DNA from: Perkinsus marinus ATCC 50983
Lineage: Eukaryota > Perkinsozoa > Perkinsida > Perkinsidae
Assembly (NCBI RefSeq): GCF_000006405.1
Contig: NW_003200561.1
Location: 72,980-136,979, forward strand
Direction of reading: 5' to 3'
DNA: 64,000 nt
Program-made: the position numbers and the translations under genes
Part shown: one piece after another, positions 1 to 11,579 of the stretch
Position numbering within the stretch: the stretch's first letter is position 1
Layout: each line of letters opens with the position of its first letter
Notes under the pieces: generated by a model
What the model was told of the DNA's origin: nothing
What the model saw: the letters and a program-made list of their open reading frames with translations, nothing else
Database searches by the model: none

Positions 1-660
1 GAATCAACTCGTTGGTGGAGTTGCGCAGCTCGAGACGTATTCCATGGTCCTTAGCGCGCCGTGATATGTTACGCCGGTAGAGTTGGCCTCGATTATTATG
101 CTCGGCTGTGCGATAGGGACTCGACAGCTGATTGCGCAGTGGATCGAGGGGCGACTTCTCTAGTTTGAAGACTCCAAGGCAATGAGCTGAATTGAATGGA
201 TCGCTCGAGACGAGATACACACAGAGTCTTATAACGTGGTCTCACCTGAGCGTGGTGCATTATTTGCCGTTCTTGGATGCTCGGAATGATGGATTTGCTT
301 GAACGATGTGGCATTCATTCCAGTGGAACGAGCTGAGGGTGAATCAAATGAAGAAATAAATTGGATCAGTTCTGATATCCATCTACATGTTAATGAGAAC
401 TGCGACAAGAGATGCAAGTCCTTCAGCTGGCCATCTTCGCCTCCAACACCGTCTACTGTCTGGTGAATGCCTGGGGAGCAAATGTGACACGGCTTGAACG
501 ATGTCCTTGTCACCAGGCGAGTAGTCATGTCCATCACGGATGAATGCCTTAGCTGAACACCCCGTAACTCTGCAGTTCGTCATCCTGAGAGCCTCCTGTC
601 GGTCCGTCAGCGTAATAGCGAGAATGCGCGGTGGGATGCCCTGACGTAGGAGTTGTTGAA
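1..660 (-). CDS. Uncharacterised gene fragment running off the left edge
   Basis: Reading the minus strand from about 630 down, one frame gives a protein-like stretch beginning GIPPRILAITLTDRQEAL and passing through DGHDYSPGDKD. A second protein-like stretch, VFKLEKSPLDPLRNQL, stays open to base 1, so the gene continues outside the window. The two stretches are in different frames. The candidate intron between them starts GTGAGACCA near 276 and ends TTCAG near 215, on the minus strand. The N-terminus is not found because the sequence above 660 is AT-rich and full of stops. The ILAIT...DGHDY piece is faintly like the end of a response-regulator receiver domain, but no phospho-acceptor region is visible, so I give no function. 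Confidence 0.35.
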
Positions 661-1209
661 CATTTTATTTTCGTCTGTACTATTCTATATGCATGTTTGC
701 ATTCATCTAACACCACCTAGACTACGAGTACTGCATCAGGTTATACTATGACACGAGTGGGCCACAATGTCGCACATATACCACAAATGAATTGATATAT
801 CATTATGATCATCAATGATGATTGATCAGATGATTCATCATTCGCGTTCATATTATAAGCGACATGTCTATATGTAACGTAAGTAGTAATCATTACTGTA
901 GAGAAGACGAATGGTGTAATGACCTCTAGATATAACAATAAACACTTGATTATCAATGAACCATGATCGTAATTATATAATAATAAGAGGCTCTTTCGCT
1001 GAGCCCACAGTTATAATGCTATACTGAAACTTCATACGGAAAACGAAATAAAAACAACTATTATCGAATCGAAGTTATACACATGTTCATACTATATGCG
1101 TTCATACCATACTATGCAAATCTTGAGGAGAATCGGCATGTTCTTACACCCTACCTGAGAGCGTATGAGCCGGAGCAGGAGCACGACCGTGGAGCCTCCT
1201 TGTTGTCCA
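661..1209. other. AT-rich intergenic stretch without a convincing gene
   Basis: The sequence is AT-rich, with runs of TGATGATTGATCAGATGATTC type and no long frame with protein-like composition. The part next to 1209 may hold further 3' exons or the 3' UTR of the gene at 1210-2235. I see no RNA gene here. Confidence 0.5.
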
Positions 1210-2235
1210 TCAAATGCTACTCCTACCGGGACCACAGTCTGCATGTGAAAACGTCGTTGCCATTGTCGTAAGCCCACAGCTACCCACCTCCTCAAGTCGG
1301 TTGGTGTGACCTCGCGTTCTCAATGCGGGTATACTGAGACGAGCATATCGATCCTTTTCGTTGGTGTTAACGCAGCGAATGAGGATATTCACACAGTCGG
1401 TGTTCCACAATAAGGCGACGATTATACCCGGCTTGTGGTCCGGCGATAGGAGTTTGGCCCTCCGACCAAATGATGGTTCGAGGAATGCAACGGGACGCAT
1501 ATAGAGTTGACGATTGCCAAACGATAGAGAGAACTTGAATGCAGTAAAGCCTCGGTGTGTTGATATCAGACAATACACCAACGTTTGCCCCGCACTGTTC
1601 CGTACTAGTGCTATTTGCTCAACTGTGGTGCCCGGGGGGAAAGGTGGTGTGTAGGAGACCGGCCATTCCGAGAGCAAGTTCATGAGTGCAAGCCTCACAC
1701 CATGTTTACACTGTAGTACCACCGCGACCCTAGTTTGCTGGCCGTCATACACAGCCCGTAGGATCGTAGCCTCAGCAGGGACGTGGAAGATACTACGAGA
1801 GGTCGGCTTGCGGTCGGAAGTGAAACGCCATAGTGTAGTGGTGGTAGCGACCAAAGTGATATCAGAGTAGAGAGTCACAGTCACGATCGGACCAGGGGCT
1901 TCTAGTCGATGAGATATCTTCCATTTGGTGCCATTATCGTTGAAATCGAATATGATCACCTCCGACTCGCATCCAACACCGATTCTCAACCTGTTGTTGT
2001 ACAACAACGTTGCTGCCACACAGGAGGGAGCGGCTGGGAGGTCTGTTATGTGCGCGACGTCTTCACATCGTGTATGTTCCTCAGGGGTTATCATAACAAT
2101 GATGCTGTTCAGTTCGATACTCTGTACGACTATGAAGGGATAGGCGGTAAGTATGACTGTCGAGGCCGAGTTGCCTTCAAGATTCGATAACAACGACCAC
2201 GCCTCTGAGGGGGTCTCATCAGGAGTTGAAGTCAT
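1210..2235 (-). CDS. Uncharacterised protein, beta-rich, possibly beta-propeller
   Basis: An uninterrupted 341-codon frame starts with ATG at 2235 (MTSTPDETPSEAW). It is rich in alternating hydrophobic segments such as RIGVGCESEVIIFDFND, VTVTLYSDITLVATTTTLWRF and TRVAVVLQCKHGVRLALMNL. That periodicity, with turn residues about every 40-50 positions, fits WD40-like or other beta-propeller repeats, but no WD dipeptides or named family motif are present. The frame ends at 1210 in GPGRSSI. A possible donor (GTAGGAGT) lies just before that stop, so further exons toward 1090 are possible. It is tandem with the J-domain gene that ends at 2381. The coding call is fairly safe; function is unknown. Confidence 0.55.
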   Translation of the reverse strand: MTSTPDETPSEAWSLLSNLEGNSASTVILTAYPFIVVQSIELNSIIVMITPEEHTRCEDVAHITDLPAAPSCVAATLLYNNRLRIGVGCESEVIIFDFNDNGTKWKISHRLEAPGPIVTVTLYSDITLVATTTTLWRFTSDRKPTSRSIFHVPAEATILRAVYDGQQTRVAVVLQCKHGVRLALMNLLSEWPVSYTPPFPPGTTVEQIALVRNSAGQTLVYCLISTHRGFTAFKFSLSFGNRQLYMRPVAFLEPSFGRRAKLLSPDHKPGIIVALLWNTDCVNILIRCVNTNEKDRYARLSIPALRTRGHTNRLEEVGSCGLTTMATTFSHADCGPGRSSI

Positions 2236-2380
2236 TGAAATATAACACTCCCCTAGAACGTATGAGTAAGGGTTAATGTGTCAATAGATGAATCCGTCAC
2301 TGATATTGCGATAACGCAAGAGAACGAGGGCAACTCGGGAAATGACTATTGCTATAGGTCTATCTCAGTGTACGTTAAAG

Positions 2381-5300
2381 TCAATCAGAAAGGGAGATAA
2401 CATCAATCTCATCTTGTGGTGGTGGTGGTGGCTGCTGCTCCTCCGTAAAAGTCATCTTCCCAGTAACCTTATTGTACATCAATATCTGTCGAGGCCGACA
2501 CTGCTCGGGTGGTACGAACAGAACAACGCCATCGGGTAGGGCGAAGCGAACCTTCTGGCCTTTTTTCCAACCATCCGGTATTCGCACTTTCATCATTGGG
2601 AATTCCGATGATGACGAATGGGACGGCGTTGTCGATGGTACATCTCTGTTCAGGTCAGCCGTCCGTTTTCGCTTCCGTGTTGGCCTCACTTTCTCCTCAT
2701 GCTCATCGGCACTAGAGCAGCTCCTGGTGGCCTTAACAGAGTTCGAGTGGTGCTGCTTTCTTCGCTTTTTTCGACCTCTAAAAGGTTCCACGTTACTGCC
2801 CTTATGGCCAACTGCGGTCGTGGTGGATCCATTATCACGCTTCCCAACCTCTTTGTCGCTCTCCTTCACTATCGTGTCCTGGCCGCTACCCCCACAATAA
2901 TTGGGAGGTTTCTCTGTAGACTCCGATTGACGGACATCCACTGCTCCCCTCTGCCCCTCCCCCTCGCCCCTGTTGTCCCTTCCACTGTTGACTTCGCCTC
3001 CACGACCCTGGAGGGCCCTCCATCCTTGCCGGGGTTGCTATGTAGAGCACTCTCCTCTCGATTGGACTGCCGACCTGGCAGGTCCAGTCCGTCTCCTGCC
3101 TCCTCAACTGTCGTTGACCTCCCCTCCATCTCGGTAGCACCACTCGGTAGCCCAACATTTCCGCTAATCCCAGCATCCCCACTATCTTTACTGTCCCCTC
3201 CAGTAGTCGAGCCTTGAGCCAGCACACTGGGACAACTAGCCTCATGCTTACCATCACCCCTTTGTGAAGTATCTTCCACCTCTGAATTAACCACCCGCTT
3301 AGAGGACTCCATCTGTCCCACTCCCGCATCTACTACCCCCTCACCATCAGCAGCTACCGAACTACCCTTCTCCCCAGTAGCACCAGTCACCGCCTCCCCT
3401 CCTCCTACTCTAGTTTCCTCATCACCACTCGCCTCTGGCCGACCGCTATCAGTAGTGTTTTGAGCCAGATCTGACCTGGTAGAAGAGCCCTTCGCTGTTG
3501 TCTCTGCTGGGACTGATTGACCCTGCTGTGGCCGCTGGTGTCTCTCCTTAGTAGTCTTCTCCCAGGCAAATCGTACGGCCTCTAGTACTTGCTCGAGAGA
3601 TAGGTCCTTACCGTTACTGCATTTAAACTTCAACGCCGCAGCAACTGCTTCACTATGGCACTTTTTGGAGGCTGATACCACTCTTTTTTCAACTCCCACC
3701 GAGTCCATTTCAACGACACTTATGTCTCGAGCCACCCCAGTTAGGCCGTGCGAGAGGGCATCCACCATCTTCCCAAGGGACGTTATAGCCTTCACAGCCT
3801 TGGCGACCGTAGCTCCTTTACGTTTAATAGAATCGAATAACTCATTGAGAGAGGGATCACTTCTAAGGAGACCAGCAGTATGCTGAGCCGTCCGGGCCTT
3901 CGTAGTAGCCTCCACCTGGACCCGCTGTATTCTGGTAGTAGCCCCATTCAGGGTTCGAGTGATACCATTCAATAGCACCTGTACATGCTTTATCTCGCTA
4001 CCGATGACATCCAAGACGGGCGTCGAGGCACGACCGATGTCCAGCCAGGCCTCAAGAGCCATCTGACGATTCAACGACTCCATACATGCCTCCAGGTATT
4101 GTACATCTAACAACAATTGCATTCATGAGCAGAGGATCACGACGGAAGCCCCCTCACTACCTGTTGGGTCCAATGCCATCTTGGTGGCCTCCGTTACGAT
4201 GTCCTGTGCTAGGGGATTTACACTTGGCTTGGAGCTGGCGGTGGCGGGCGTCTGAGACCTCCCATGAGCTGTAGAGAGGTGCCTCACCTCCCCTACTACT
4301 GGAGGGGCCACCGACTGTTCATCTGGATTACCGCCGCTGCCGCCGTTCGCTGGTGACTCGTCCTGCTGGTGACAGCGGACCTGTATATGCTGCTATACAT
4401 GGAACTAGACTAAATTTAATCTGACATGTGTTTGGTTATAGCCCGTTTTCTTTATAGCTGATATGAGCTCGTCCTTCGATACGCAGTGGTCCAACTTGAC
4501 TCCCACTCTCTAACAGTATGGTCAACTACATATGTTGGCGACAGTATAAAAAATTTTGGAAAATTCTTGTTAGTTTCTGTCTACTTCTACACCAATTCGT
4601 ATATAAACTCCTATAATAAGAAAAAGTCCATAGCTCAGCTGAGGAGAGCGACCATACATTCCAACTGCTGGAATAATGCGGTCTAGTGCTGGCCGCATCG
4701 ACGCTTACTGTGGCGATCTGCCTCAATGTTGGTGTGGTGAGTGCTGCCAGAGTTAAGTCACTGGGTATGTTCAGCGTTGATTGAGCATTACTACTGGCTG
4801 GCTCTGGAGGAGGGGATGTAGCCGGAAACCAATGGATGGTACTCACCCTTTACAGACTCTTGCATTCGAGGTACTGCTCGAGGTAGATCCACTTGGTCGT
4901 ACCTGCCATAATGATGATGATGACGGCGAGGAGTGGTATTGGATATAGAGTCTTTAATATCGTTTATGCTCATCACACTATGAGTACGTCTAGGGGCTAT
5001 CACCTATGAATGCATCTACTTAGTACGTAATATAAATCTATTGAGTATTACTATTCGAGGAGTACAATAATGTATTAATAATCAAACGTATTGGCAATAT
5101 ACAATTTCAAATAGGTCGTCAACGTTGCACATAGCACTGCCCTCACCGTCGCCTCTTGCAGGGGTTTATGAGGGTATCATAAGCCTCTTGTATGGTATGG
5201 AACCCATCAACAGTACCACCTTTATCAGGATGATGCTTTAATAACAACCTGAGAGGCACACAGCTAGGCGTACTGCCTACCTACTAGATGCCCATTGATT

Positions 5301-5418
5301 ACTACTACCTGCGGTAACTCTTCCGTATCTCATCTGCTGTGGCCCGTTCGCTCGTCAAGCCGAGTACGCGGTAGTGGTTGGGAGGTGCTCCAGGAGGAGA
5401 GGCCTCACCAGGGGGCAT
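2381..5418 (-). CDS. J-domain (DnaJ/Hsp40) protein, paralogue A
   Basis: J-domain proteins recruit Hsp70 and stimulate its ATPase. The start ATG at 5418 opens a 110-nt exon (MPPGEASPPGAPPNHYRVLGL then ADEIRKSYR). A 60-nt intron (5249-5308) ends in CTCAG. The next exon reads LLLKHHPDKGG...FHTIQEAYDTL, which completes a canonical J domain with the HPD motif; that exon ends at 5147. Downstream are a His-rich exon near 4900, a Pro/Ser-rich exon near 4800, and a long exon (about 4122 to 2942) with heptad-like helices followed by a Ser/Gly/Glu-rich linker. A 50- or 56-nt intron near 2886-2941 leads to a basic KKRRK region. The C-terminal module reads IPDGWKKGQKVRFALPDG then VLFVPPE. The exon chain between 5147 and 4122 is not fully resolved. 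The paralogue lies at 7656-9999. Confidence 0.75.
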
Positions 5419-5632
5419 TACAATCCGTAAAATTCAACTCCACCTTAGCAGAAACTGTTGTTCACTCACCCTACTATTCAAGACCACTATGACATTGCAC
5501 CATAGGGCTCGCATATTCAATCGTAACACAACAGGGTGTGGTCTATATAGAATCGATATCCCACACTCTAGTACTACTGATGCCCGAGTCATGTCGGTGT
5601 ACGACACCAAATAAGCATTAGCACCAAACGAT

Positions 5633-7190
5633 TCAGTATTGTATTATAACGCTACTATGATTGGTCATCTCTCTGATGGTCCCCCATTCGCAGTAGCAGC
5701 AGAGAAAGGCGTCGCAGTCGCCAATCTTATCCGTCTCCTTAGATTCGTCCTCCAGCAAGTCACCCGAGCTCCGTAATCTTGATGCTAGATCCCTCGTTAT
5801 CAGGTATTCCCACCATCACATTAGGAGTCGGAAGGCCTTCGTGGTTTAGCATGTGCCCCTTACCCCCAACACCACCACCCTAGTGTATGAATTCCAGAAT
5901 CGTCTCAGAGGCGATTGCTACTCCATCGAAAGGGATCATCTCAAACTTCCAGTAAAGCCGAACCGGACTCACCATCATCAGTTTACTTCATATTGGGGTT
6001 AACGATGGTACCCGTAGTCGACCATAGTTATATAGTGAGCAGCGGTAGACCTCAACTCCGCTACTCCGAATCTATGGCAGTGTTAGGATGTTAAACAACC
6101 CCCTGCAGCAAGGCGAGGTCATTCAGCTGACGGCCCTCTCTTCTGGACCGCTGGAGAATCGGTTTATTTCACTGGTCAAGACTGTTCATCATTCCTTCAC
6201 TCAGGATCCGTATAGAATACCATGTTGACAAGTGCGTAGTTCTGTTTCCATCAAAAAAAGCACATACGCTGGCCCAACTACTACCTACTACCCTTCTGGC
6301 GTTGTGAGAGACCATTCCTTGAGAGTTGAAAAGGATATGGGCAAACCTAACGGAACTTCATCATCATGATAACAGCCGATTTACCGAGCCGTTTTGTTAA
6401 GTGACGTTGACTATACCATCCTTAATCTCATGTAAGTGGCCAACACCAGAGCCTTCCCGGATGGTAAGTGGAGACACAACCATCACCACAAGCGATGATA
6501 TCCCCATAAATTGGTGAGGGCCTCAAGCTCCGTCTACATCGTATCGAGTTGCGTAGATTTCCGTTGAGAAATTGCAAGATCAGCTAAGAGTGCAAGTAGC
6601 AACTTTTCTGTTCAAGTCCAAAATTCGGTCCCGACTATGTGACTCCCGATATACACATACTTCCGATTCCTTTCTGATGAGGACCTTGCCTAAGCAAAGG
6701 GGGAAAGAAAGACCGACAGATCGGACCATTTGTAGCCTTGCTAGAGTCCGCTGTAGGACCATACTCTTGAACACTACTCTTTGACGACATATAACTGCTG
6801 GATGAATTGGTTACTATGATGAATGAAACAGAGGCTGAGTAGGACCATATACACTACAGAATTCGTAATGCACAATCTTCATTATCAGCGGGCGAACCAA
6901 GAGTATCTTGAAAGCGTCAGAATCTTCCGTCTGCGTAATCATTACAGCCTGACAAGACGATTCTGTCACATGAGGTGATGCAATTGTTATCCGTCATCAT
7001 AGCGAGAATATCTCCTTCACTCGTCAACGTAACGACCTTGAACATCCACGTATACTGGATAATCTCGAGTGTTACGTGAATCAGCATGCAAGATATGTAA
7101 CATCGAGTATCGAGTGGACCTTGCCCGAATACTGGTGGTCTTTCGGTCGGCCGAAGAAACAACAAGTTCAAGCACGACCGTATGACCTCT
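5633..7190 (-). CDS. Uncharacterised multi-exon gene between the two J-domain genes
   Basis: The start ATG near 7190 opens MRGHTVVLELVVSSADRK, continuing to YPVYVDVQGRYVDE. A GTGAAGG donor and CAG acceptor then join in frame to SSCQAVMITQTEDSDAFK and ILLVRPLIMKIVHYEF. Further protein-like exons on the same strand include VVMVVSPLTIREGSGVGH, STWYSIRILSEGMMNSL, VRLYWKFEMIPFDGVAIA and a Cys-containing C-terminus DAFLCCYCEWGTIREM, ending at 5633. Exons are short and frames change at plausible GT/AG sites. I do not recognise the family. Two exons between 6560 and 6900 are uncertain. Confidence 0.45.
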
Positions 7191-7655
7191 CATGGAAACT
7201 TATATACAATCACCTCTACGAATGAAGTTAGGCTAAAACACGTTGAAGATATTCTCATATAACACAACTGATAGACACAGCGTTCGCCATGCTCAACATC
7301 ATCGAACCATCAATCCGCTTGTGAGCAGGGAATCATCTACAAACATACAATGTACCCGGGGAGAACTCATTTTGAATTACCCACATTCTGAAATCAGTTT
7401 CACATTTTCCCCATCGTTATCAAACGCTATTTCTCAAAGCTGGACGGGCTCTGCTTGTACCGAAGTAGACCTTTCACAGTTAGGTACTGTATTATCCGGT
7501 ACCCGAAGGAGAGAAAACAACAAACACAAATAACAGTGTTCGAGAGACGCGTGATCTGACGATGACAATAGGCAATGGTATATGCAGAGCTGAATAACAA
7601 CAATAATATACAAAAATGCTGAGGACGTAGTAATGTACTTAACAGCCCGGTTTTT

Positions 7656-9999
7656 CTAGTCCAGTAAAACAAATTCTTTTCCATTTTCCCAAATAACTTT
7701 ATGATCCCCTTCTGAGGGTTTCCGCGCTACCAGAGGCTGCCGTTTGCGAACCATCCGAGTCGATGGATCGAAAGTCATCAGATCTCCCGGACTGCTGTTG
7801 TCGGGTGGGGTGAATCGGACAACTCCAAAATTGGTATCAAACTGCACCCGACGTCCCTTCCTCCACATCTCTGGAATCTTAACCGTCACCGATCGTCGCG
7901 CCGGACGGGAACTATCCTCACACGTTTTCTCCAACTTGACCGACTCATCGCCACATTGTGACACCCCAGTTGGCCTCACTGATCCCTCGACGACCTCGTC
8001 CGGTGTCTTCGGATGAGCAACAGTTTCCGAGCCCGTACGTTGACCCTCACCATGCGAATCAGGCTTCCCTTTTTCCGGGTTCCCCTCTGGCTGCGATTGG
8101 GCAACACGTCGGGCCGCAGGGGGTAGTAAGTCCGACCAACTTTTACCACTACAGGGAATACCACTGCTAAACGATGGAGCACCACCATACGTATCCTTGA
8201 ACCCAGCAAGACGATTCACATTCATTTTCCGGGCCTCCTTCTCCCCAATTGCTCCCTTATGCTCCTCATCCACGCCCTCCTCCGTCGATTCCGACAGTTT
8301 TTTTATCAACTCCTGATACCGCCTAATCTCGCCGCTTATCCCTCTACTACTTACGATCAACTCTGCATCGCTCCGCTTGATATCTTTCATAACATCTCTC
8401 AACCGGTCAGATAAGTGCGTCAAAGACTTCTTTACCTCAGAAATCGCGTTTACCCCCGAAACCAGAGAACTCAGGTGACTTCGAATCGCACTAGAAAACC
8501 TCCCTCGTGGTGATATCGTACTACTACTACCACTACTGTCTGGCTTCCCTTCACTTCGATTCCCCTCCATACGATTCTGCAGATCCGAAAGCGCCGTGAA
8601 ATGATCAGTAGTAGCATAGACCACAGATGAATCCAACAATCGTTGGAACTTTGATAACCTCTCAACGAGAGCCGTCGAAGCTGCAAGGCTACCGTTAGAA
8701 ATTGCCACCTCTGCCACATGAGACGCGAGCTCCTGCTCATATGCTGCTTGACGACTCCGAATATCATCTGAAAGCACCCCTGATCTTCAGTCAGGGTCGC
8801 CCTTATTACCATTCTCAGGGAGTGTTGGTCCAACTCGACTCGCCGTCTTCGTTGGTGACTTCGGCTGCTCCGTAGCTCCTGGGGCCTTATCATTCTTCAC
8901 CTCCTGAATCTACCATCAACCTCATACACCAAACCCTATGTACTACTGTAGCGGCTGGTGCCTCCAATCCCTTCTTCAAAGCAGTAATGATATCAATCTT
9001 CTCAATGCATGTCGCAATATCGATCCCTCTAGCCTATTGTAATCCTATCACTATCACCACCCTAGAGATGCCTAACCTACCTTAGCTATACACTTCAGCT
9101 TAGTGATACTCATACCCTCCAAGTCGCCATCTAATGTGATGTCTTCGGACGGAGGACTTACGCCTATCCGACAACAGGATTGATAATGTGATAAGAAGTG
9201 GGTAAGGGTAGTACTTCCTGATACACTCTCACTAGGCGAGTTAACTCCGGACGAGCCCGTCGCCACTCCTGCTGTAGGGACGACTCTCGGCCGCTTCGAT
9301 GAAGGTTCCACTGGAGAGGGCTCTGATGATTTCGCTAAAAGATGGTATGGTATGTAACGGAGTTTCTTACGTGGTATTCGTTTGAAATTGCGAGGAGCAG
9401 AATGTCTTGCATAGAAATAAGCCTGGTCAAACCTGATGGTCACCCTATGTGAACCTCTCACCACTGTAGGCTTACTTCACTTTCTTTCTAGGATCAGATA
9501 ATGTGTCGTAGGCCATCTTGATACGATGGAAATGATCGGTCGCCTGCTCGCCTCCCTTATCAGGGTGGTATTTCAAACAGAGCCTAAGCAGACGAAAAGC
9601 TCTCAGCTTTAACCCATCATATTCCGCGTTGTAAGATGATGCTGCATCATTGTCGCTGACCCAATCCCCCGTAACACACAATATGCCTCTCTAGGCTGAA
9701 GGAATCCCTTAGCTAAGCCTATGATGAAGATAGTCCCTGACGGCTGAGTATAATCCGGCAGCCTTGTAAGGCACTGTCCTGCAATCCTACTCAGTGTAGT
9801 GTTATCTCAATGGGCAAATCACTAACAATGTTCATATCAACGACATTTATACCCGTAACATAGACATTCAAATCGCCTTGCAGTACTACCTTCTAAAATT
9901 CCGTTTCATATCAGCCGCCGTGACCGTCCGAGCATTGACCTCTAATACATCGTAGTGGTTCTGGCTCAGATCCACCGACTCCAGAGGCTTCCTTGCCAT
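7656..9999 (-). CDS. J-domain (DnaJ/Hsp40) protein, paralogue B
   Basis: The start ATG at 9999 opens a 110-nt exon, the same length and intron phase as in paralogue A: LSQNHYDVLEVNARTVTAAD then MKRNFR. A 306-nt intron (9584-9889) leads to LCLKYHPDKGG...FHRIKMAYDTLSDPRKK, a complete J domain with HPD. A 31-nt intron (9445-9475) joins in frame to VTIRFDQAYFYARHSAPRNF, a basic segment, then a Ser-rich linker. The long last exon (about 8777 to 7656) has helical, probably coiled-coil, segments, a low-complexity linker, and the C-terminal module IPEMWRKGRRVQF...VVRFTPPD, matching that of paralogue A. It probably acts as an Hsp70 partner; the client is unknown. The exon joins near 8900-9070 are not resolved. 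Confidence 0.78.
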
Positions 10000-10623
10000 T
10001 ACTACAACCTAATTCGCACTATCCTTCCTGCGCGTAAAGCATCGGTTGAGGAAACGCAAGTAAGAGAAAGTGAGCAAGATTTTCAGGTTATCAGATGAAT
10101 GAATAGTGCAGGTTGAAGGGTAGTGTGTCGTGTGCAAGTGTCTCCTGTAATTTTAGATTCTTGTGATACTAGTCTCCCTTGCTAGCCTAGCGTATACTTT
10201 ATGACTACTGTATTGATCATAAGTTAGAACCACTTGTTAATAACTCTTGTTGAGTTATCTAATCCTAACAGGGAGATTAGCAGCTGTCCCTCACCTATAG
10301 TATGTCAGTGAAAGCTGGCACGGACGTAGTAGAGCGGAAACTGCTGAGCAGCGGCCGGTTCAAACGGACCTGAGTCAGTATCATCGAGTTGTGATTTTCG
10401 TATGATTGGTCCTCGTTGTGTTACGATGCTACTTAGACCACGGCAGTGTATGTTTCAGTGTCAATGAGAGCTGTACAGATCTCTGTCACTAATAATGCAT
10501 CACTGTGGTCGTTCATATCGGCTAGCACAGCTCATAATCAAAAGAAATATAGTAAAACACTTTGAAGGACTTGCTCATGGAACGCAAGATCTGCCTACCA
10601 TTCTAGTGTTGAAGTATTCGTGA
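10000..10623. promoter_or_regulatory. Intergenic spacer between divergent genes (shared promoter region)
   Basis: This spacer separates the start of the J-domain gene (minus, 9999) from the start of the prefoldin-like gene (plus, 10624), so both promoters should lie here. I see no ORF of note, no RNA gene and no clear TATA-type motif. The call rests on gene orientation only. Confidence 0.4.
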
Positions 10624-10900
10624 ATGGTAGCGGACGGAGATATATCCTCGTTGGAAGAGCAGACGAGGGAACTCAACGAGGCTCTAGCGAGATGCAGTCG
10701 CTGGTTGCCACTGGGTCTTTATTGCTTCTTCTACTGTCAGTGAGGTTTTGGTCAAAGTACCGGGCAAGGCCGTCTCAGAGCACATGGAAGTTCCATGATG
10801 GAACTCTCAGGAGCATTTTGGTGCCAGAATCAGCTCGTCGGGAAGAGTGACACCATTTTGTGGAGGGGAGTTTGTACGCTGTAATAGTATGCACAGCTGA
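10624..10900 (+). CDS. Possible prefoldin-alpha/URI-like protein, short or partial
   Basis: ATG at 10624 opens MVADGDISSLEEQTRELNEA, a coiled-coil start. An intron (GTTGCC...TGTCAG) joins in frame to CEVLVKVPGKAVSEHMEVP, resembling the KVPGKLxHEIMVP region of URI/prefoldin-alpha proteins. The same frame continues as FGARISSSGRVTPF and CGGEFVRCNS, which lines up with the family's GKLVHTNEVTVLLGDNWFAKCS hairpin. Between the two parts there is an in-frame TGA inside the palindrome GTTCCATGATGGAAC. A 21-nt GT-AG excision would remove it, but an assembly error or a decayed gene is equally possible. Acidic fragments (DEEEDKL, GIEDEQEYNLG) near 11310-11380 may be later exons. URI-type proteins work in R2TP/RNA polymerase assembly. 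Confidence 0.35.
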
Positions 10901-10949
10901 AAAGGAGGACTTAAGTGGAATACTCGAGAGTACGAGTTATAGATGGGTA

Positions 10950-11035
10950 GCGTAAGGTTTTTTTACGGTTTACGTTACGGCGTGCGTATCGTTAGCAGTT
11001 TACGTGTTACGGAAAGACTTTACGACTTTACGGTG
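10950..11035. repeat. Cluster of TTACG pentamers
   Basis: Seven TTACG pentamers fall within about 80 bases, mostly as TTTACG or GTTACGG with irregular spacing. It is a degenerate short repeat, not a regular microsatellite. It does not match a telomere-type TTTAGGG repeat. Confidence 0.6.
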
Positions 11036-11507
11036 GGTGCTGAACTGCTTTTTAGAATTGTGCCGGAAAGATTCACTGCAATACACTCCACGATAGCTCA
11101 AGTAGTTGTTGAGCTCATTTCTTGTGGCTCGAATTCAACCGAACCGCTGAGAGAGTAACATTTGGTTTCGCATTTACCACTCGTCTCCTTTGCAAATTCC
11201 GTCCGTCTCACTTCCAGGCTGGCCGGGAACTGCCAAGCAGGCTTCGTCTACCGATGGGCATTCACATGAAATAGATTCAGGAGACTTGAGAGCTGAATGA
11301 TACACGCTGCAGTCTCGATGAGGAGGAAGATAAGCTATAGGGCATAGAGGATGAACAGGAGTACAACTTGGGGTAGGCCGTGTCGTGGAAGAATGGATTA
11401 GGTCTACTTATCGGTATGATGATATTAAGCTTGTTAGTTCACTGAAAACGATTCTCTAATATATCCGCCAGTCACATGATTCTACGTGGAACGTGTTGCC
11501 TTAGAAA

Positions 11508-11579
11508 TGACCCCGGCCCGATTCGAACGGACAACCTTCTGATCTGGAGTCAGATGCGCTACCGTTGCGCCACAGGGCC
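11508..11579 (-). tRNA. tRNA-Trp (CCA)
   Basis: The minus strand folds into a standard 72-nt cloverleaf. The 7-bp acceptor stem has GGCCCTG pairing with CGGGGTC and discriminator A. The D arm contains GCGCAACGGTAGCGC, the anticodon loop CTCCAGA gives CCA, and the T loop is TTCGAAT. There is no intron and no encoded CCA tail, as in eukaryotic nuclear tRNA genes. Internal A and B boxes (GGCGCAACGGTAGCGC; GTTCGAATC) are present. It stands alone between the prefoldin-like gene and SMC3. Confidence 0.95.

Noticed and set aside
541-660. Response-regulator receiver domain in the left-edge gene
   Set aside because: Only a weak ILAIT...G resemblance to the end of such a domain; no Asp phospho-acceptor segment or partner kinase is visible.
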